In this document: one piece after another, positions 1-11,619 of the stretch
Layout: every line of letters starts with the position of its first letter
Numbering within the stretch: position 1 is the stretch's first letter
DNA from: Ehretia macrophylla
Taxonomy: Eukaryota; Streptophyta; Magnoliopsida; Boraginales; Ehretiaceae
Length of the DNA stretch: 64,000 bases
Assembly: GCA_037974665.1 (NCBI GenBank)
Contig: CM075775.1
Location: 40,574,152-40,638,151 of the forward strand
Direction of reading: 5' to 3'
The notes under the pieces: generated by a model
What the model was told of the DNA's origin: nothing
Databases searched by the model: none
Seen by the model: the letters and a program-made list of their open reading frames with translations, nothing else
Position numbers and translations under genes: made by a program

Positions 1-1320
1 CAAGCTTGCTAAGCTGTGCCTATTTTTGGACCCCAAAATGGAACATTTTTATCAGTTTCGGGACACTTTTCTTCTTTTACGCTATTTTTTCGTCCCAGAT
101 CGTACGTCGTGAGACGCGAAAAGCACGGCAGCCTAATCCATCACATTTCTATTATCGAATCCCATAGCACCTTGGGCAAGACAACTTCGCTTAACGTAGA
201 GGCTGGGCCCGTAAACCGAGGGCTTAGGGCTTGGGACAACGCCTCCGTCGCTCCGGTGCCCAAAACTTTTGATCCGTAAGGAGTTACGCGGCACATAGCA
301 GACCGTTGGAAAGCTCTCCGAGAACTCTATGATGGGGGTAGCAAGCCAGCTCGGTTGCACCTATTCTCGGTGCCCAAAATCAAATGTTTTCATCAGTTTT
401 TGGACACTTTTCTTCTTTTGTGCTGTTTTTCTATCCCGGATCATACGTCGTGAGCCGCGAAAAGGACAACAACCTAATCCATCACATTTCTATTACCGAA
501 TCCCACGGCACCTTGGGCAAGAGAACTTTGCTTCACGTAGTGGCTGGGCCAACAAACCGAGGACATGGGGCTTGGGACCAAGTCTCTGTCGCTCTGGTGC
601 CCATAACTTTTGATTAGTAAGGAGTTACGCGGCGCACAACATACCGTTGGAAAGCTCTCCGGGAGCTCTACGATGGGGCAGCAAGCATGCTCGGCTGCGC
701 TTGTTTGCGGAGCCCAAAATCGAATGTTTTCATCAGTTTTGGGACACTTTTCTTCTTTTGCGCTATTTTTCTATCCTGGATCGTGCGTCGTGAGCCGCGA
801 AAAGGAGGTAAACCTAATGGATGACATTTCTATTATCAAATCGCACGGCAGCTTGGCCAAGACAACTTCGCTTCATGTAGAGGCTGGGCCCGCAAACCGA
901 GGGTGTGCGGCTTGAGACCAAGTCTCTATTGCTCATTTACCCATAACTTTTGATCCGTAAGGAATTACGCGGCACACTACATATCATTGGAAAGCTCTCT
1001 GGGAGCACTACGACGGGGGCAGCAAGCCTGCTTGGCTGCCCTTGTTTTCGGTGCCCAAAATTGACGGTTTTTATCAGTTTTGGGACACTTTTCTTCTTTT
1101 GCGCTGTTTTTAGTTCCCGGATTGTACGTCGTGAGCCTAGAAAAGGACGACTAGCTAATCCATCACATTTCTATTATCGAATCCCATGGCACCTTGTGCA
1201 ACACAACTTCGTTTCACATAGAGGCTGGGCCCGCAAATAGAGGGTATGGGGCTTGGGACGAAGTCTCCGTCGCTCCGGTGCCCATAACTTTTGATCCGTA
1301 AGAAGTTACGCGGCGCACAG
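1..1320 (+). repeat. Satellite array A, ~340-bp monomers (about 3.9 copies)
   Basis: Head-to-tail copies of a ~340-bp unit. The anchor TTGATCCGTAAGGAGTTACG and its variants recur at about 270, 611, 950 and 1291. Each unit then runs through ACCGTTGGAAAGCTCTCC, GAGAGCTCTACG, AGCCCAAAATCGAACG, a T-tract zone, GGATCGTACGTCGTGAGCC, CCATCACATTTCTATTA, and GGCTGGGCCCGCAAACCGAG. The array is cut at the window start and interrupted at 1320 by element E1. Several frames on both strands are open across each unit, but the period is not a multiple of three, so no frame persists between monomers. I see no gene. Function is unknown; a structural role in heterochromatin is inferred from tandem organisation only. 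Confidence 0.95.
1316..1320. repeat. Left target-site duplication of E1 (CACAG)
   Basis: CACAG lies directly before the TG start of E1 and is repeated at 4915-4919 directly after its CA end. Joining the two flanks restores a continuous satellite motif (GCGCACAGCATACCG). A 5-bp duplication is the usual size for Ty3/gypsy integration. Confidence 0.92.
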
Positions 1321-1334
1321 TGTTATGCCCGACC

Positions 1335-1560
1335 TCAATTTGCGTGTGATACCTCATTTCGTGTGCCCTAACCGAGATTTACGTGCCTTGACTTAGGTTC
1401 AAGAATCGTGTTTCGTTTTGTGTGCCTTGCATTGAATTACGTGCATTTATTAGGGTTGCATGCATTTACTTAGGAAACATGCATTCATCTCATAGTTCGT
1501 GCCCTACCTCGTAGTGCGTGCCCTAAATCTAGGAAAGCGTGCCCACACGCTAATCAAGAA
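1335..1560 (+). repeat. Degenerate short repeats at the LTR start (E1)
   Basis: Just inside the LTR 5' end, a degenerate unit of roughly 20-25 bp recurs, each built round CGTGCC, CGTGCA or TACGTGC followed by a few AT-rich or CTAGGTT-like bases. The equivalent zone is about 390 bp long in E2, so its copy number varies between elements and explains much of the LTR length difference. It lies where the U3 promoter/enhancer region should be. A regulatory role is inference. Confidence 0.6.
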
Positions 1561-2000
1561 AGCATCTTACACAAAGCACTAGATCATTAATTAATCCTAC
1601 AAACTCCACTAACTAATATTAAATTGCTAATTCAACCTACTAGAAGACAAAATATCACAAAAAGCTACACATTCTTTATTCTTTATTCTTTATTCTTTGC
1701 ATATCCCAAACACACAATTAAATATTGCTCAACCAAGACAAAAATTCAGATTTTGCACAAGCCTTGGCCGACCAACTCTTGCACTTGTGCATGCATTCCA
1801 ATTTAAAATTCTATTCCTAGACATCCTATGGCAATCTATGACACAATGCATTAAAAAAATTTGGCTCAAAACTCTACCCAAGGCTCCATATTCTCGACCC
1901 ATCCTCTTGCCATGCTAGGTGATTCAAAATTATGCTTCTTGAAGACACAAATCTGAATTTTACAAGGCCCTAGGCCGACATATGCATTAAACATTCCAAC

Positions 2001-2075
2001 CTTTCATTTTTCTTTCATTCTTTTCTCTTTCTCTCATTTCTTCTCTCACTCTCTCATTTTTTGTCTCTCACTCTC
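2001..2075 (+). repeat. CT-rich low-complexity tract in E1
   Basis: This is a run of TTTCATT, TTTCTC, CTCTCATT and TCTCTCACTC words that is almost entirely pyrimidine on the + strand. The same tract is present at the equivalent place in every LTR copy, with length variation typical of microsatellites. Confidence 0.85.
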
Positions 2076-3724
2076 GGCCCTAGCTGAAAATATACTCTCC
2101 ATAGCTAAGTTCTTCATCCTAAGGCTCTTCAAGACCTCCAAGCTACCAAGGAACTCGACCAAGCAAAGCTAGAGTGCAAGAGACGCACATGCAAGGTCAT
2201 TGAATATCCATTTCGAATTAGGTGAGTTTGTTAGCTTCCATTTCGTTTTCTTCTTGTTCTAACCACATGCACCTACTAAGAACTTGGTTACTAAGCTAGG
2301 AAATTAGAGAAAATCAAGTGGTCTCTCCGCTAAGCAAGGAAAAGAGTCAATCTTGTGCATCCTCAAGAGTTTGTGCATATTCTTTGTTGTCTTGCTAAGG
2401 TGAGGGCTAAAACTTCTTGAAAAGCTTTTGAAAACCACATGCATGCCTTTGAATGTCTATTTTAACCTCTGTACTTGTGATATATATGTGTTCATGAACT
2501 TTTATAAACATGCATGGCAAGATATTTGGCTAGAATGTGATGATAGTTGAAATCGCGTATGGGACAGCCTTCTGCCTTGTTGGTGTGGGGTGATATTGAC
2601 TAGGTAAATGAGGTTGAAAATGCGTGAAAATTGGTAGGCAACTAGTGTTTCTAGTTTTGAACATTTTTCACAGAAATAGGCCAAATCTAATTTTGAATCT
2701 AAGGTCCTAAAAATGGCAAAATATCAAAATGTGTCCAAATCTGGAAAATCTGGAAAAATGAAGCAGGTTTTGCAGATTCACTGTTCTTGTAGAACGAACC
2801 AGTTTTGACTTAGTAAATGATATCCAAAATGCATAAAATTTTGTGTGATGATATATTTTTCAGTTCGGGACATTTTTGTCAGAAATGGACTAAGGCTAAA
2901 TCTGACCCTAAGGCCCTCAAAAACGACAAGTATTGAAATATGTGCAAATCTGGACAGTTTTGTGTAGTTTCACGGTTTTGGCTATAACTCTTGAACCCGA
3001 ACTCCAAATGATGCGAGGTTTGTTTCTGAATTTAGTTCGCTCCTTAAGCTTTAATTTGCCATTTTGTTCCCTGGAATTGGAGTTTGTTTGCTTGACTCAA
3101 AGATTGTGAGAAAACAGTCTATTGCAGTGAGGGTTTCACCTATTGATATGCTTAGAAAAATTATTGTAGCTTCTCTTGTTGTATTAAATTCTTGGGATTG
3201 TGGCATTGGGATGTTGTGTGGGCTGTTTTGAATGCTTGAGGGTGTTTGAATTAATCAATGCATGGCATGAGTTTAATTACGTGACAACTTAGGGCTTAAT
3301 CGTATGAGTGAGCATGAATTGAAACCCTAATGACTAGGTAAACTCGCTAAGTGTTGATCCTATGAATATCGTGTTTAATTATGTAATTAGTAGGCTGCCC
3401 GTAGTTGCCCTTATAATCCTAAATATGATTCCGATGATTACATGTTGACAGGTAGGCATTTCTTGCACCCGGTCCCACATAAATGTCGTTGCATGTTGAA
3501 TAATCTTATTAATTGATTACGTGAACTTCGAAATGAGTTATATGACTTGATTCACATGTGTTACATGGCTTCCTGTTTAATATTTATATAACTCCATGTG
3601 ACTTTCAAGTGAAATTACCTGTCATATCGTGCCTCGCTTGTTTACTTGTCAATGTGCAATCTTATGACTACTCGGAGGCGACCTACTTTGTTGTCCTCCT
3701 AATGTATTATATTAAATGTCATAA

Positions 3725-3960
3725 ATGTGCATTGCATACAAGGTTGCAACTTTTCCTTCTGGCGTGGTAGCGTTCACGCACACCGGGCGGCATCGGGCTT
3801 GCCGGTGCAACCGTGACTACCATTGTCCAATTCCCTCACTCGCTTGGGGGCTAGACTCCCTCGGAGAGTTGGGTCGTAGGATTTTGGGGTACATCCGGAG
3901 TACACCCATTTGGCGTGATAAGGGGATGATTTGAAGTCGGCCGCAACAACTGATACTGGA
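3725..3960 (+). other. Conserved GC-richer LTR block (E1 copy)
   Basis: This block recurs with few changes in all five LTR copies here (9277-9516, 15553-15786, 36010-36244, 63621-63860). It contains GTGCATTGCATACAAGGTTG, GCGTGGTAGCGTTCACGC, GACTACCATTGTCCAATTCC, GAGAGTTGGGTCGTAGGATT, and ACATCCGGAGTACACCC. A reading frame of about 69 codons is open in each copy, but several differences between copies change the residue, so protein coding is not favoured. It could be a promoter, an RNA structure or a packaging signal. No function is claimed. Confidence 0.7.
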
Positions 3961-4914
3961 AATGAACTAAGAGAAAAAGCTCACCGTATCCTTTTCACTA
4001 TGTGTATAAGTACTCTTGTTTGTTTCCTAGAGGACCTCGGGGAGGAAAGACGGGTAATTGTGTTCCTTTACTTTTACATTACGTTATGTACTTACTTGTG
4101 ATATATTCATGCTTGCAAAAATGGATTTTTCATAAGTTGAACTGGAAAATGAGTTTCAAAACTTATTTCTCGTTCCCCCTCACTGAGTTCATAAGGATTC
4201 ACCTTCTTTTATCATCTCAGGTGAAGAAGACCAGGAACAGGTACCCGAGGACAACGTGCCTAATGATGATTCCTTGGAATAATTGCTTGCCCTACGTGCC
4301 TTGCTTGACTATGGCCATTTTGTGAACAATATGTTGCTTGAAGACTATTTCATTTCTTATGATGCTTGTTATTGTATTGTAAATGATCCCCGTTGTAATT
4401 TGGGGTCTAATTTTGGCTTGTACTGATCATAACTAGATAGACACTACTATGGTCGTTTTGCTATCGCTATTGGCTAGTACCTATCATAGGATTATGAAGT
4501 ATCAGGTAAGGATAAAGTAAAATAAACCTATCCAATCTTAAGCAGGTACTCATTGTTAAGCTAAGATCAACAGGTACTTTCTAATGAGGATTAACAAACA
4601 AACGAGACATAGTATCATGCTAGGTTATTAATCAAATGAGACTTCGAGATAACTAGTAGGCGTTTCAATTGATGGTAGATAGTAATCTTAGTTGGAAATG
4701 AAATTGAGACTGGAAATTTTGAGACGTTTAGAGAATTAGGTCAAACTAAAGAGCCCAATTACAACCGTTATGCTGCTGGTTTTCCGGAAAAATGGTGGAG
4801 TTTAGGCTAAAACGTTAAGTGTTAAACTTTCATGAACGATTAAGTACGAGATATGACTTGAATGTTTAGATCACACCCTAGTCTAACCTTTATAGGCCGG
4901 GTTGGGGCGTGACA

Positions 4915-7900
4915 CACAGCATACCGTTGGAAGGCTCTCCGAGAGCTCTACGACGGGGGCAGCAAGCCTGCTAAGCTGCGCCTATTTTTGGACCCCAAAA
5001 TCGAACGTTTTCATCAGTTTCGGGACACTTTTCTTCTCCTGCGCTATTTTTTCGTCCTGGATTGTACGTCGTGAGCTGTGAAAAGGACGACAGCCTAATC
5101 CATCACATTTCTATTATCGAATCCCACGACACCTTGGGCAAGACAATTTCGCCTAACGTAGAGGCTGGGCCCGCAAACCGAGGACGTAGGGCTTGGGACA
5201 ACGTCTCCGTTGCTCCGGTGCTTATAACTTTTGATCCGTAAGGAGTTACGCGGCGCACCGCATACTGTTGGAATGCTCTCCGAGAGCTCTACGATGAGGA
5301 TAGCAAGCCTGCTAAGCTGCACCTATTTTTGGAGAACAAAATCGAACGTTTTCATTTGTTTTGGGATAGTTTTCTTCTTTTGCGCTGTTTTTCCGTCCCG
5401 GATCGTAAGTCGTGAGCCGCAAAAAGGATGACAACCTAATCCATCACATTTCTATTATTGAATCCCATGGCACCTTGGGTAAGACAACTTCGCTTCACGT
5501 AGAGGCTGGGCCTGCAAACCGAGGGCGTGGGGCTTAGGACCAGGCCTCCGTCACTCCGGTGCCCATAACTTTTGATCCGTAAGGAGTTACACGGCGCATA
5601 GCATACCGTTGGAAAGCTCTCCGAGGGCTCTACGTCGGGGGCATCAAGCCTACTCTGCTGCACCTATTTTTGGAGCCCAAAATTGAACATTTTCATCGGT
5701 TTTGGGACTCTTTTCTTCTTTTACGCAGTTTTTCTGTCCCAGATCGTACCTCGTGAGCCTAGAAAAGGATGACAACCTAATCCATCACATTTCTATTCTC
5801 GAATCCCACGGCACCTTAGGCAAGACAACTTCGCTTCACGTAGAGGCTAGGCTCGCAAATAGAGGGCGTGGGGCTTGGGACCAGGTCTCCGTCGTTCCTT
5901 TGCCCATAACTTTTGATCCGTAACGAGTTACACGATGCACAGCAAACCGTTGGAATGCTCTCCGAGAGCTGTACGACGAGGGGCAGCAAGCTTGCTAAGC
6001 TGCGCCTGTTTTGGACCCCAAAATCGAACGTTTTCATTAGTTTCGGGACACTTTTCTTCTTTTGCGCTATTTTTCGTCCCGGATCGTACGTCGTGAGACG
6101 CAAAAAGGATGACAGCCTAACCCATCACATTTCTATTATCGAATCTCATGGAACCTTGGGCAAGACAACTTCGCTTAATGTAGAGGTTGGGCCCGCAAAC
6201 CGAGGGCTTAGGGCTTGGGACAACGCCTCCGTCGCTCCAATGCCCATAACTTTTGATCCGTAAGGAGTTACGCAGCGCACAGCATACCGTTGGAATGGTC
6301 TCCGAGAGCTCTACGACGAGGGCAGCAAGCCCGCTAAGCTGTGCCTATTTTTGGAGTCTAAAATTGAATATTTTCATCAGTTTCAGGATACTTTTCTTCT
6401 TTTGCGTTGTTTTTTCGTTTCGGATCGTACGTCGTGAGCCGCGGAAAGGACGACAACTTAATCCATCACATTTCTATTATCGATTCCCACAACACCTTGG
6501 GCAAGACAACTTCGCTTCACGTTGAGGCTGGGCCCGCAAACCGAGGGCGTAGGGCTTGGGACAATGTCTCCGTTGTTCCGGTGCTCTAGTGCCCATAACT
6601 TTTGATCCGTAAGGAGTTACGCGGTGCATAGCATATCGTTGAAAAGCTCTCCGAGAGCTCTACGACGGGGGTAGCTAGCCTGCTCGAATGCTTCTGTTCT
6701 CGGAGCCCAAAATCGAACATTTTCATCGATTTTTGGACTCTTTTCTTCTTTTGCGCTGTTTTTCTGCCCCGGATCGTACGTCGTGAGCTGTGAAAAGCAC
6801 GACAAGCTAATCCACTACATTTCTATTATCGAATCCCACGGCACCTTGGGCAAGACAACTTCGCTTCACGTGGAGGCTGGGACCGCAAACTGAGGGCGTG
6901 GGGCATGGGACAAAGTCTCTGTTGCTCTTTTGCCCATAACTTTTGATCCGTATGGAGCTACGTGACGCACATCATGCTGTTGGAAAGCTCTCCGGGAGTT
7001 CTACAACGGGTGAAACAATCATGCTCAGCTGTACCTGTTTTTGGAGCGCAAAATCAAACGTTTTCATCAGTTTTGGGACCCTTTTCTTCTTTTACGTGAT
7101 TTTTCTGTCCCGGATCGTACGTCGTGTACCACGAAAAGGACGACAACCTAATCCATCACATTTCTATTACCAAATCCCATAGTACCTTAAGCAAGACAAC
7201 TTCGCTTCACAGAGAGGCTGGGCCCGCAAACCAAGGGCGTGGGGCTTGGGACTAAGTCTCCGTCATTCCAGTGCCCATAACTTTTGATCCGTAAGGAGTT
7301 ATGCAGCACACTACATACTGTTGGAAAGCTCTCTGAGAGCTATACGACGGTGGTAGCAAGCTTGCTCAGCTGCGCCAGTTTTTGAAGTCCAAAACGGAAC
7401 GTTTTTATCAATTTCGGGATACTTTTCTTCTTTTGCGCAGTTTTTCCGTCCCAGATCGTACATCGTGAGTCACGAAAAGGATAACAACCTAATCCATCAC
7501 CTTGGACAAGACAACTTCGCCTCATGTAGAGGCTGGGCCCGCAAACCGAGGGCGTAGGGCTTAGTACCACGTCTCCGTCGCTCCGGTGCCTATAACTTTT
7601 GATCTGTAAGGTGTTACGTTGCGCATAGCATACCGTTGGAAAGCTCTCCGAGATCTCTACGATGGGGGCAGCAAGCCTGCTCAGTTGCGCCTATTTTCGA
7701 AGCCCAAAATTGAACATTTTCTTCAGTTACGGGATACTTTTCTTGTTTTGCGTTGTTTTTTTGTCCCGGATCGTTCGTCGTGAGCCTCGAAAAGGACGAC
7801 AACCTAATCCATCACATTTTTATTACCGAATCCCACGTTACCTTGGGCAAGACAACTTCGCTTCACGTAGAGGCTGGGCCCGCAAACCGTGGGCGTGGGG

Positions 7901-9274
7901 CTTGGGACCAAGTCTCTATCGCTCTGATGCCCATAACTTTTGATCCGTAAGGAGTTACGCGGCGCACAGCATACCATTGGAATGCTCTCCGAGAGCTCTA
8001 CGACGCGGCTACTAGCCTGCTCGACTGCGCCTCTTTTCGTAGCCCAAAATCGAATGTTTTCATTAGTTTTGGGACACTTTTCTTCTTTTGCACTGTTTTT
8101 CTGTCCCGGATCGTACGTCGTGAACCGCAAAAAAGACAACAACCTAATCCATAACATTTCTATTATAGAATCCCATGGCACATTGGGCAAGACAACTTCG
8201 CTTCACGTAGAGGCTGGGACAGCAAACCGAGGGAGTGGGGCTTGGGACCAAGTCTCCGTCACTCCTTTGCCCATAACTTTTGATTCGTAAGGATTTACGC
8301 GACGCACAACATACTGTTGGAAAGCTCTCCGAGAGATCTACGACGGAGGCAGCAAGCAAGCTTAGCTTCCCTTGTTTTTGGAGCCCAAAATCAAACGTTT
8401 TCATCAGTTTTTGGACGCTTTTCTTCTTTTGCGCTGTTTTTCCTTCCTGGATCGTACGTCGTGAGCGTAGAAAAGGACAACAACCTAATCCATCACATTT
8501 CTATTATTGAATCCCACGGGACCTTGGACAAGACAACTTCGCTTCATGTAAAGGATGGGCCAGCAAACTGAGGGCGTAGGGCTTGGGACAACGTCTCCGT
8601 CGCTCTGGTGCCCATAACTTTTGATCCGTAAGGAGTTACGCGGCGCATAGCTTACCATTGGAAAGCTCTACGAGAACTCTACGACTGGGGCAGCAAGCCT
8701 ACTCGGCAACGCCTATTTTTAGAGCCCAAAATCTAACATTTTCATCAGTTTCGGGATAATTTTCTTCTTTTGCGCTATTTTTCCATCTCAGATCGTACAT
8801 CGTGTGTCGCGAAATGGACGACGATCTAATCCATCACATTTCTATTATCGAATCCCACCGCACCTTGGGAAAAACAACTTCACTTCACGTAGAGGTTGGG
8901 TCCGTAAACCGAGGGCATAAGGCTTGGGACAATGTCTCTGTCACTCTTTTGCCCATAACTTTTGATCCATAAGAAGTTACGCAGCGCACAGCATACCATT
9001 GGTAAGACCTCCGAGAGCTCTACATCGGAGGCAGCTAGCCTGCTCGGCTGCGCCAATTTTCGGAGCCCAAAATCGAACGTTTTCATCAGTTTTGGGACAC
9101 TTTTCAACTTTTGCGCTGTTTTTCTATACCGGATCGTACGTCGTGAGCCGCGAAAAGGACGACAACCTAATCTATCACATTTCTATTATCGAATCCCATG
9201 GCACCTTGGGCAAGACAATGTAGCTTCACGTAGAGGCTAGGCCCGCAAACCGAGGACGTGGGGCTTGGGACCAA
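4915..9274 (+). repeat. Satellite array B, ~340-bp monomers (about 13 copies)
   Basis: This array continues array A across the E1 insertion without loss, beginning with the right CACAG duplication. Anchors TTGATCCGTAAGG lie near 5231, 5913, 6253, 6943, 7940, 8280 and 8962, spaced at 340-345 bp or multiples. Monomers differ by many scattered point changes, often CG to TG or CA. The array ends abruptly in CTTGGGACCAAG, where truncated E2 begins. No gene is seen. Confidence 0.95.
7441..7560 (+). repeat. Satellite monomer with 26-bp internal deletion
   Basis: At 7500/7501 the usual stretch between CCATCAC and CTTGGGCAAG is missing 26 bp. Both edges share CAC, consistent with a microhomology-mediated or slippage deletion. 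This explains the short spacing of anchors between 6943 and 7940. Confidence 0.8.
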
Positions 9275-9284
9275 GTTCATTTTC
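9264..9284. other. Satellite/E2 truncation junction
   Basis: The satellite text GGGACCAAG runs straight into LTR text AAGTTCATTTTC. In the intact LTR of the same element this point (about 15541-15552) reads CAAGTTCATTTTC, so CAAG is shared by both partners at the breakpoint. About 1.03 kb of the outer LTR end is missing. No target duplication survives on this side. Confidence 0.8.
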
Positions 9285-9516
9285 GGTAACAGTTGTTACG
9301 GCCGGCTTCAATCATCCACTTTTCACGCCAAATAGGTGTACTCCGGATGTACCCCGAAATCCTACGACCCAACTCTCCGAGGAAGTCTAGCCCCCAACCG
9401 AGAGAGGGAATTGGACAATGGTAGTCACGATTGCACTGCCAAACCTGATGCCACCCGCTGTGCGTGAACGCTACCACGCCAGAATGAAAGGTTGCAACCT
9501 TGTATGCAATGCACAT
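9277..9516 (-). other. Conserved LTR block (E2 3' LTR copy)
   Basis: Reverse-complement copy of the block described at 3725-3960. It is the most divergent of the five, with several changes in the stretch corresponding to GGGCGGCATCGGGCTTGCCG. Confidence 0.65.
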
Positions 9517-9845
9517 TTATGACATTTAATATATCACATTAGGAGGACAACCAAGTAGGTTGCCTCCGAGCAGTCATAAGATTGCACATTGACAAGTAAA
9601 CAAGTGAGGCACGATAAGACAAGTAATTTCACTTGAAAGGCATATGGAGTTATATGAACATTAAATGGGCAGCCATGTAATGCACATAAATCAAGTCATA
9701 TAACTCATTTCAAAGTTCACGTAATCAAATAATAAGATTATTCAACATGCAACAACGTCTACGTGGGTTCGGATGCAAGAAAGGCCTATTTGTTAACATG
9801 CAATGATCAAAATCACATTTAGGGCTATAAGGGCAACTACGGGCA

Positions 9846-9858
9846 GCCTACTCGCACA
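9846..9858. other. ~0.54-kb deletion point in E2 3' LTR
   Basis: GGGCAGCCTACT is followed directly by CGCACACCAAATTTC. In the other E2 LTR these are separated (about 16110-16124 and 16668 onward) by the segment holding the GGCTATAACT-type motif (reverse strand). The deletion happened after insertion because the partner LTR is intact here. Confidence 0.8.
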
Positions 9859-10631
9859 CCAAATTTCATACATTTTGGACATCATTTACTAAGTCAAAAC
9901 TAGTTCGTTCTACAAGGTCAGTGAATCTGCCAAAACCTGCTTCATTTCTCTAGATTTTCCAGATTTGGACACATTTTAATGATTTGCCATTTTGAGGACC
10001 GTAGAGTCAAAATTAGATTTGGCCTATTTCTGTGAACAATGTTCAAAACTGGAAAAACTAGTCACCTTACAATTTTCATGCATTTTCAACATCATTTGAC
10101 TAGCCAAACGCACCTCGCAACAACAAGACAGAGAGCTGTCACAAAACCCGATTTCATCTATCATCACCTTCAAGCCAAAATCTTGCCATGCATGGTTGTA
10201 AAAGCTTATAAACACACATATACCTCAAGTACAGAAGCAAAGACAAACATTTAAGAGCATGCATGTGGGTTTTTGAAAGATTTTCAAGAAGTTTTAGCCC
10301 TCACCTTAGTAAAACAACAAGAAGATGCACAAGACTTGGATGAAACACAAAGTTGATCTTCTTCCTTGCTTAGCTGAGACACCAACTCGATTTTCTCTAT
10401 TTTTCCTCGCTTAGTGACCAAGTTCTTAGTAGGTGCATGTGGTTAGAACAAAAAGAAATGAAATGGAAGCTATCAACATACCAAAGGGCCGAATGAGTGT
10501 TCTATGAGCTTGCATGCATGTCTCTTTGCTTCTAGCTTGCTTGGGCTGCCATGGCCAAGCTTGGGAGGGTCTTAGAGTGTCCTTGAGAGTTGTGAGGAGT
10601 CTTGGGAGCTCAAAGGTCAGCCTTGGTCGAA

Positions 10632-10685
10632 AATGGAGAGAAAAGGAGAGAGAGAATGAGAGAATGAGAGCTTGAGAGGAAGAAA
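10632..10685 (-). repeat. GA/CT-rich tract (E2 3' LTR)
   Basis: This is a GAGAG, AATGAGAG microsatellite-like tract, the reverse complement of the CT tract in E1. Confidence 0.8.
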
Positions 10686-11194
10686 TGATGTGCTTGAGCA
10701 TATGGTCAGCCTTGAGCTTCTACAAGTCTGAATTTTTGTCATCTTTGAGCATTTTTGAAATGTTTTAGCATGCCTTGGGTGTGTTGGTCGAGAAAGGGTG
10801 CTTGGGGTAGGGTCTATGGGTTTATTTTATGCCTAGTGTCTTGTGTGTGTATCATAGTTTGTCTAGGACTAATTTTAAATTGCAAAGCTTGTCACATTCC
10901 TACACATGGTCGGCCAAGTGAGCTCAAATTCTGAATTTTGTCATGTGTTAAAGCCTTATTTTATTGTAGGTTGATATATTTTAATTGCCTAGTAGTTAGA
11001 ATGTAAGAGAATGTTGGGAATCTAGGGAACCTAGGTAGAATAAATTATATGAAAGTTGAGATAGTTTACTATTATTTTAGTGTTAGTGGATTTTGTAGAG
11101 ATTTGAATTAGGATTATAATAATAGTTAGTGGTGTTTGTAGGATTATTTTATAGTCTAGTACTTTGTGTAGGATTCTTTATTAATTAGCGTGCG

Positions 11195-11606
11195 GGCACG
11201 CTTTCCTAGGTCTAGGGCACGCACTACGAGACACACAAAAATCGATGCGAGGCACGAATCACGAGGTAGACAGGAACTACAAGGTAGACACGTACTTCAT
11301 GACTAAGGCACGTACTTCAAGACTAATGCACGAATCCTAAATGAATGCACGTAAACTGATATAAGGCACATAATTCAATGCAATGCACGTCAATCGAGGT
11401 ATGACTCTTAAACCTAGATTAAGACACACAATTCAAGGTCAGGGCACATGAAACGAGGTAACGCACGCAATTTGAAGTCAGGGCATATAAGTCAAGGATT
11501 AGGGCACATAATTTTAGGTCAAGGCACGAATGACAAAGCATACACGAGAACCAATATAGGGCACGTAAATCAGGGTAACACACGTTATTCGGGGTCGGGC
11601 CTCATA
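11195..11606 (-). repeat. Long form of the degenerate GCACGTAA-type repeats (E2 3' LTR)
   Basis: Around eighteen degenerate units of ~20-25 bp such as GGCACGTACTTC, TGCACGTAAA, GGCACATAATT and GGCACGAATCAC lie at the LTR start. Many carry an ACGT core. The zone is longer than in E1, E3 and E4. Confidence 0.65.
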
Positions 11607-11619
11607 TCCTCCCCTCCTT
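11607..11619 (-). other. Polypurine tract of E2
   Basis: On the - strand AAGGAGGGGAGGA abuts the 3' LTR start. This is the usual plus-strand DNA primer position for an LTR retrotransposon. E3 has AAGAAGGGGAGGA at the same place. Confidence 0.85.

Larger units (their letters stand above)
1321..4914 (+). mobile_element. E1: solo LTR of a long-LTR Ty3/gypsy family
   Basis: The 3594-bp element starts TGTTATGCCCGACCTC and ends GGGTTGGGGCGTGACA. It matches the E3 LTR (3595 bp) and the E2 LTR (3889 bp) through most of its length. It has one LTR, no polypurine tract, no primer site and no pol, and is flanked by CACAG duplications. It is therefore a solo LTR, the normal product of recombination between the two LTRs of one element. 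The second base pair block TGTTA differs from the TGTGA start of the relatives, probably a point change. No reading frame over ~110 codons is present. Contents in order are a short GTGC/ACGT repeat zone, a CT-rich tract, AT-rich sequence, and a strongly conserved block at 3725-3960. Confidence 0.9.
9275..11606 (-). mobile_element. E2 3' LTR (truncated and internally deleted)
   Basis: It aligns to 15546-18397 of the other E2 LTR. The part corresponding to about 14509-15545 is absent, and a further ~0.54 kb is missing at about 9852. Aligned parts differ by only scattered changes, fitting two LTRs of one insertion that diverged afterwards. Its inner end reads TATGAGG on the - strand instead of TGTGAGG. 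Confidence 0.88.

Noticed and set aside
1-1320. CRISPR-like or ribosomal spacer array
   Set aside because: Units are contiguous with no unique spacers, and no rRNA or 5S sequence is recognisable within or between units. The context is a plant genome.
2495-2515. TATA box at CTTTTATAAACATGC in the LTR
   Set aside because: The word is not maintained in E4 (CTTTTGTAAACATGC), and the transcription start cannot be placed from sequence alone.
3725-3934. Conserved ~69-codon frame in every LTR as a small protein gene
   Set aside because: Differences between copies are often replacement changes, and no known domain or targeting signal is visible. Kept as a conserved DNA/RNA block instead.
10426-10701. 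~91-codon - strand frame in E2 LTRs (also 17235-17510) as a gene
   Set aside because: It crosses the GA/CT microsatellite and gives a low-complexity Ser/Leu/Phe-rich product. It exists in two copies only because the two LTRs are copies of one another.
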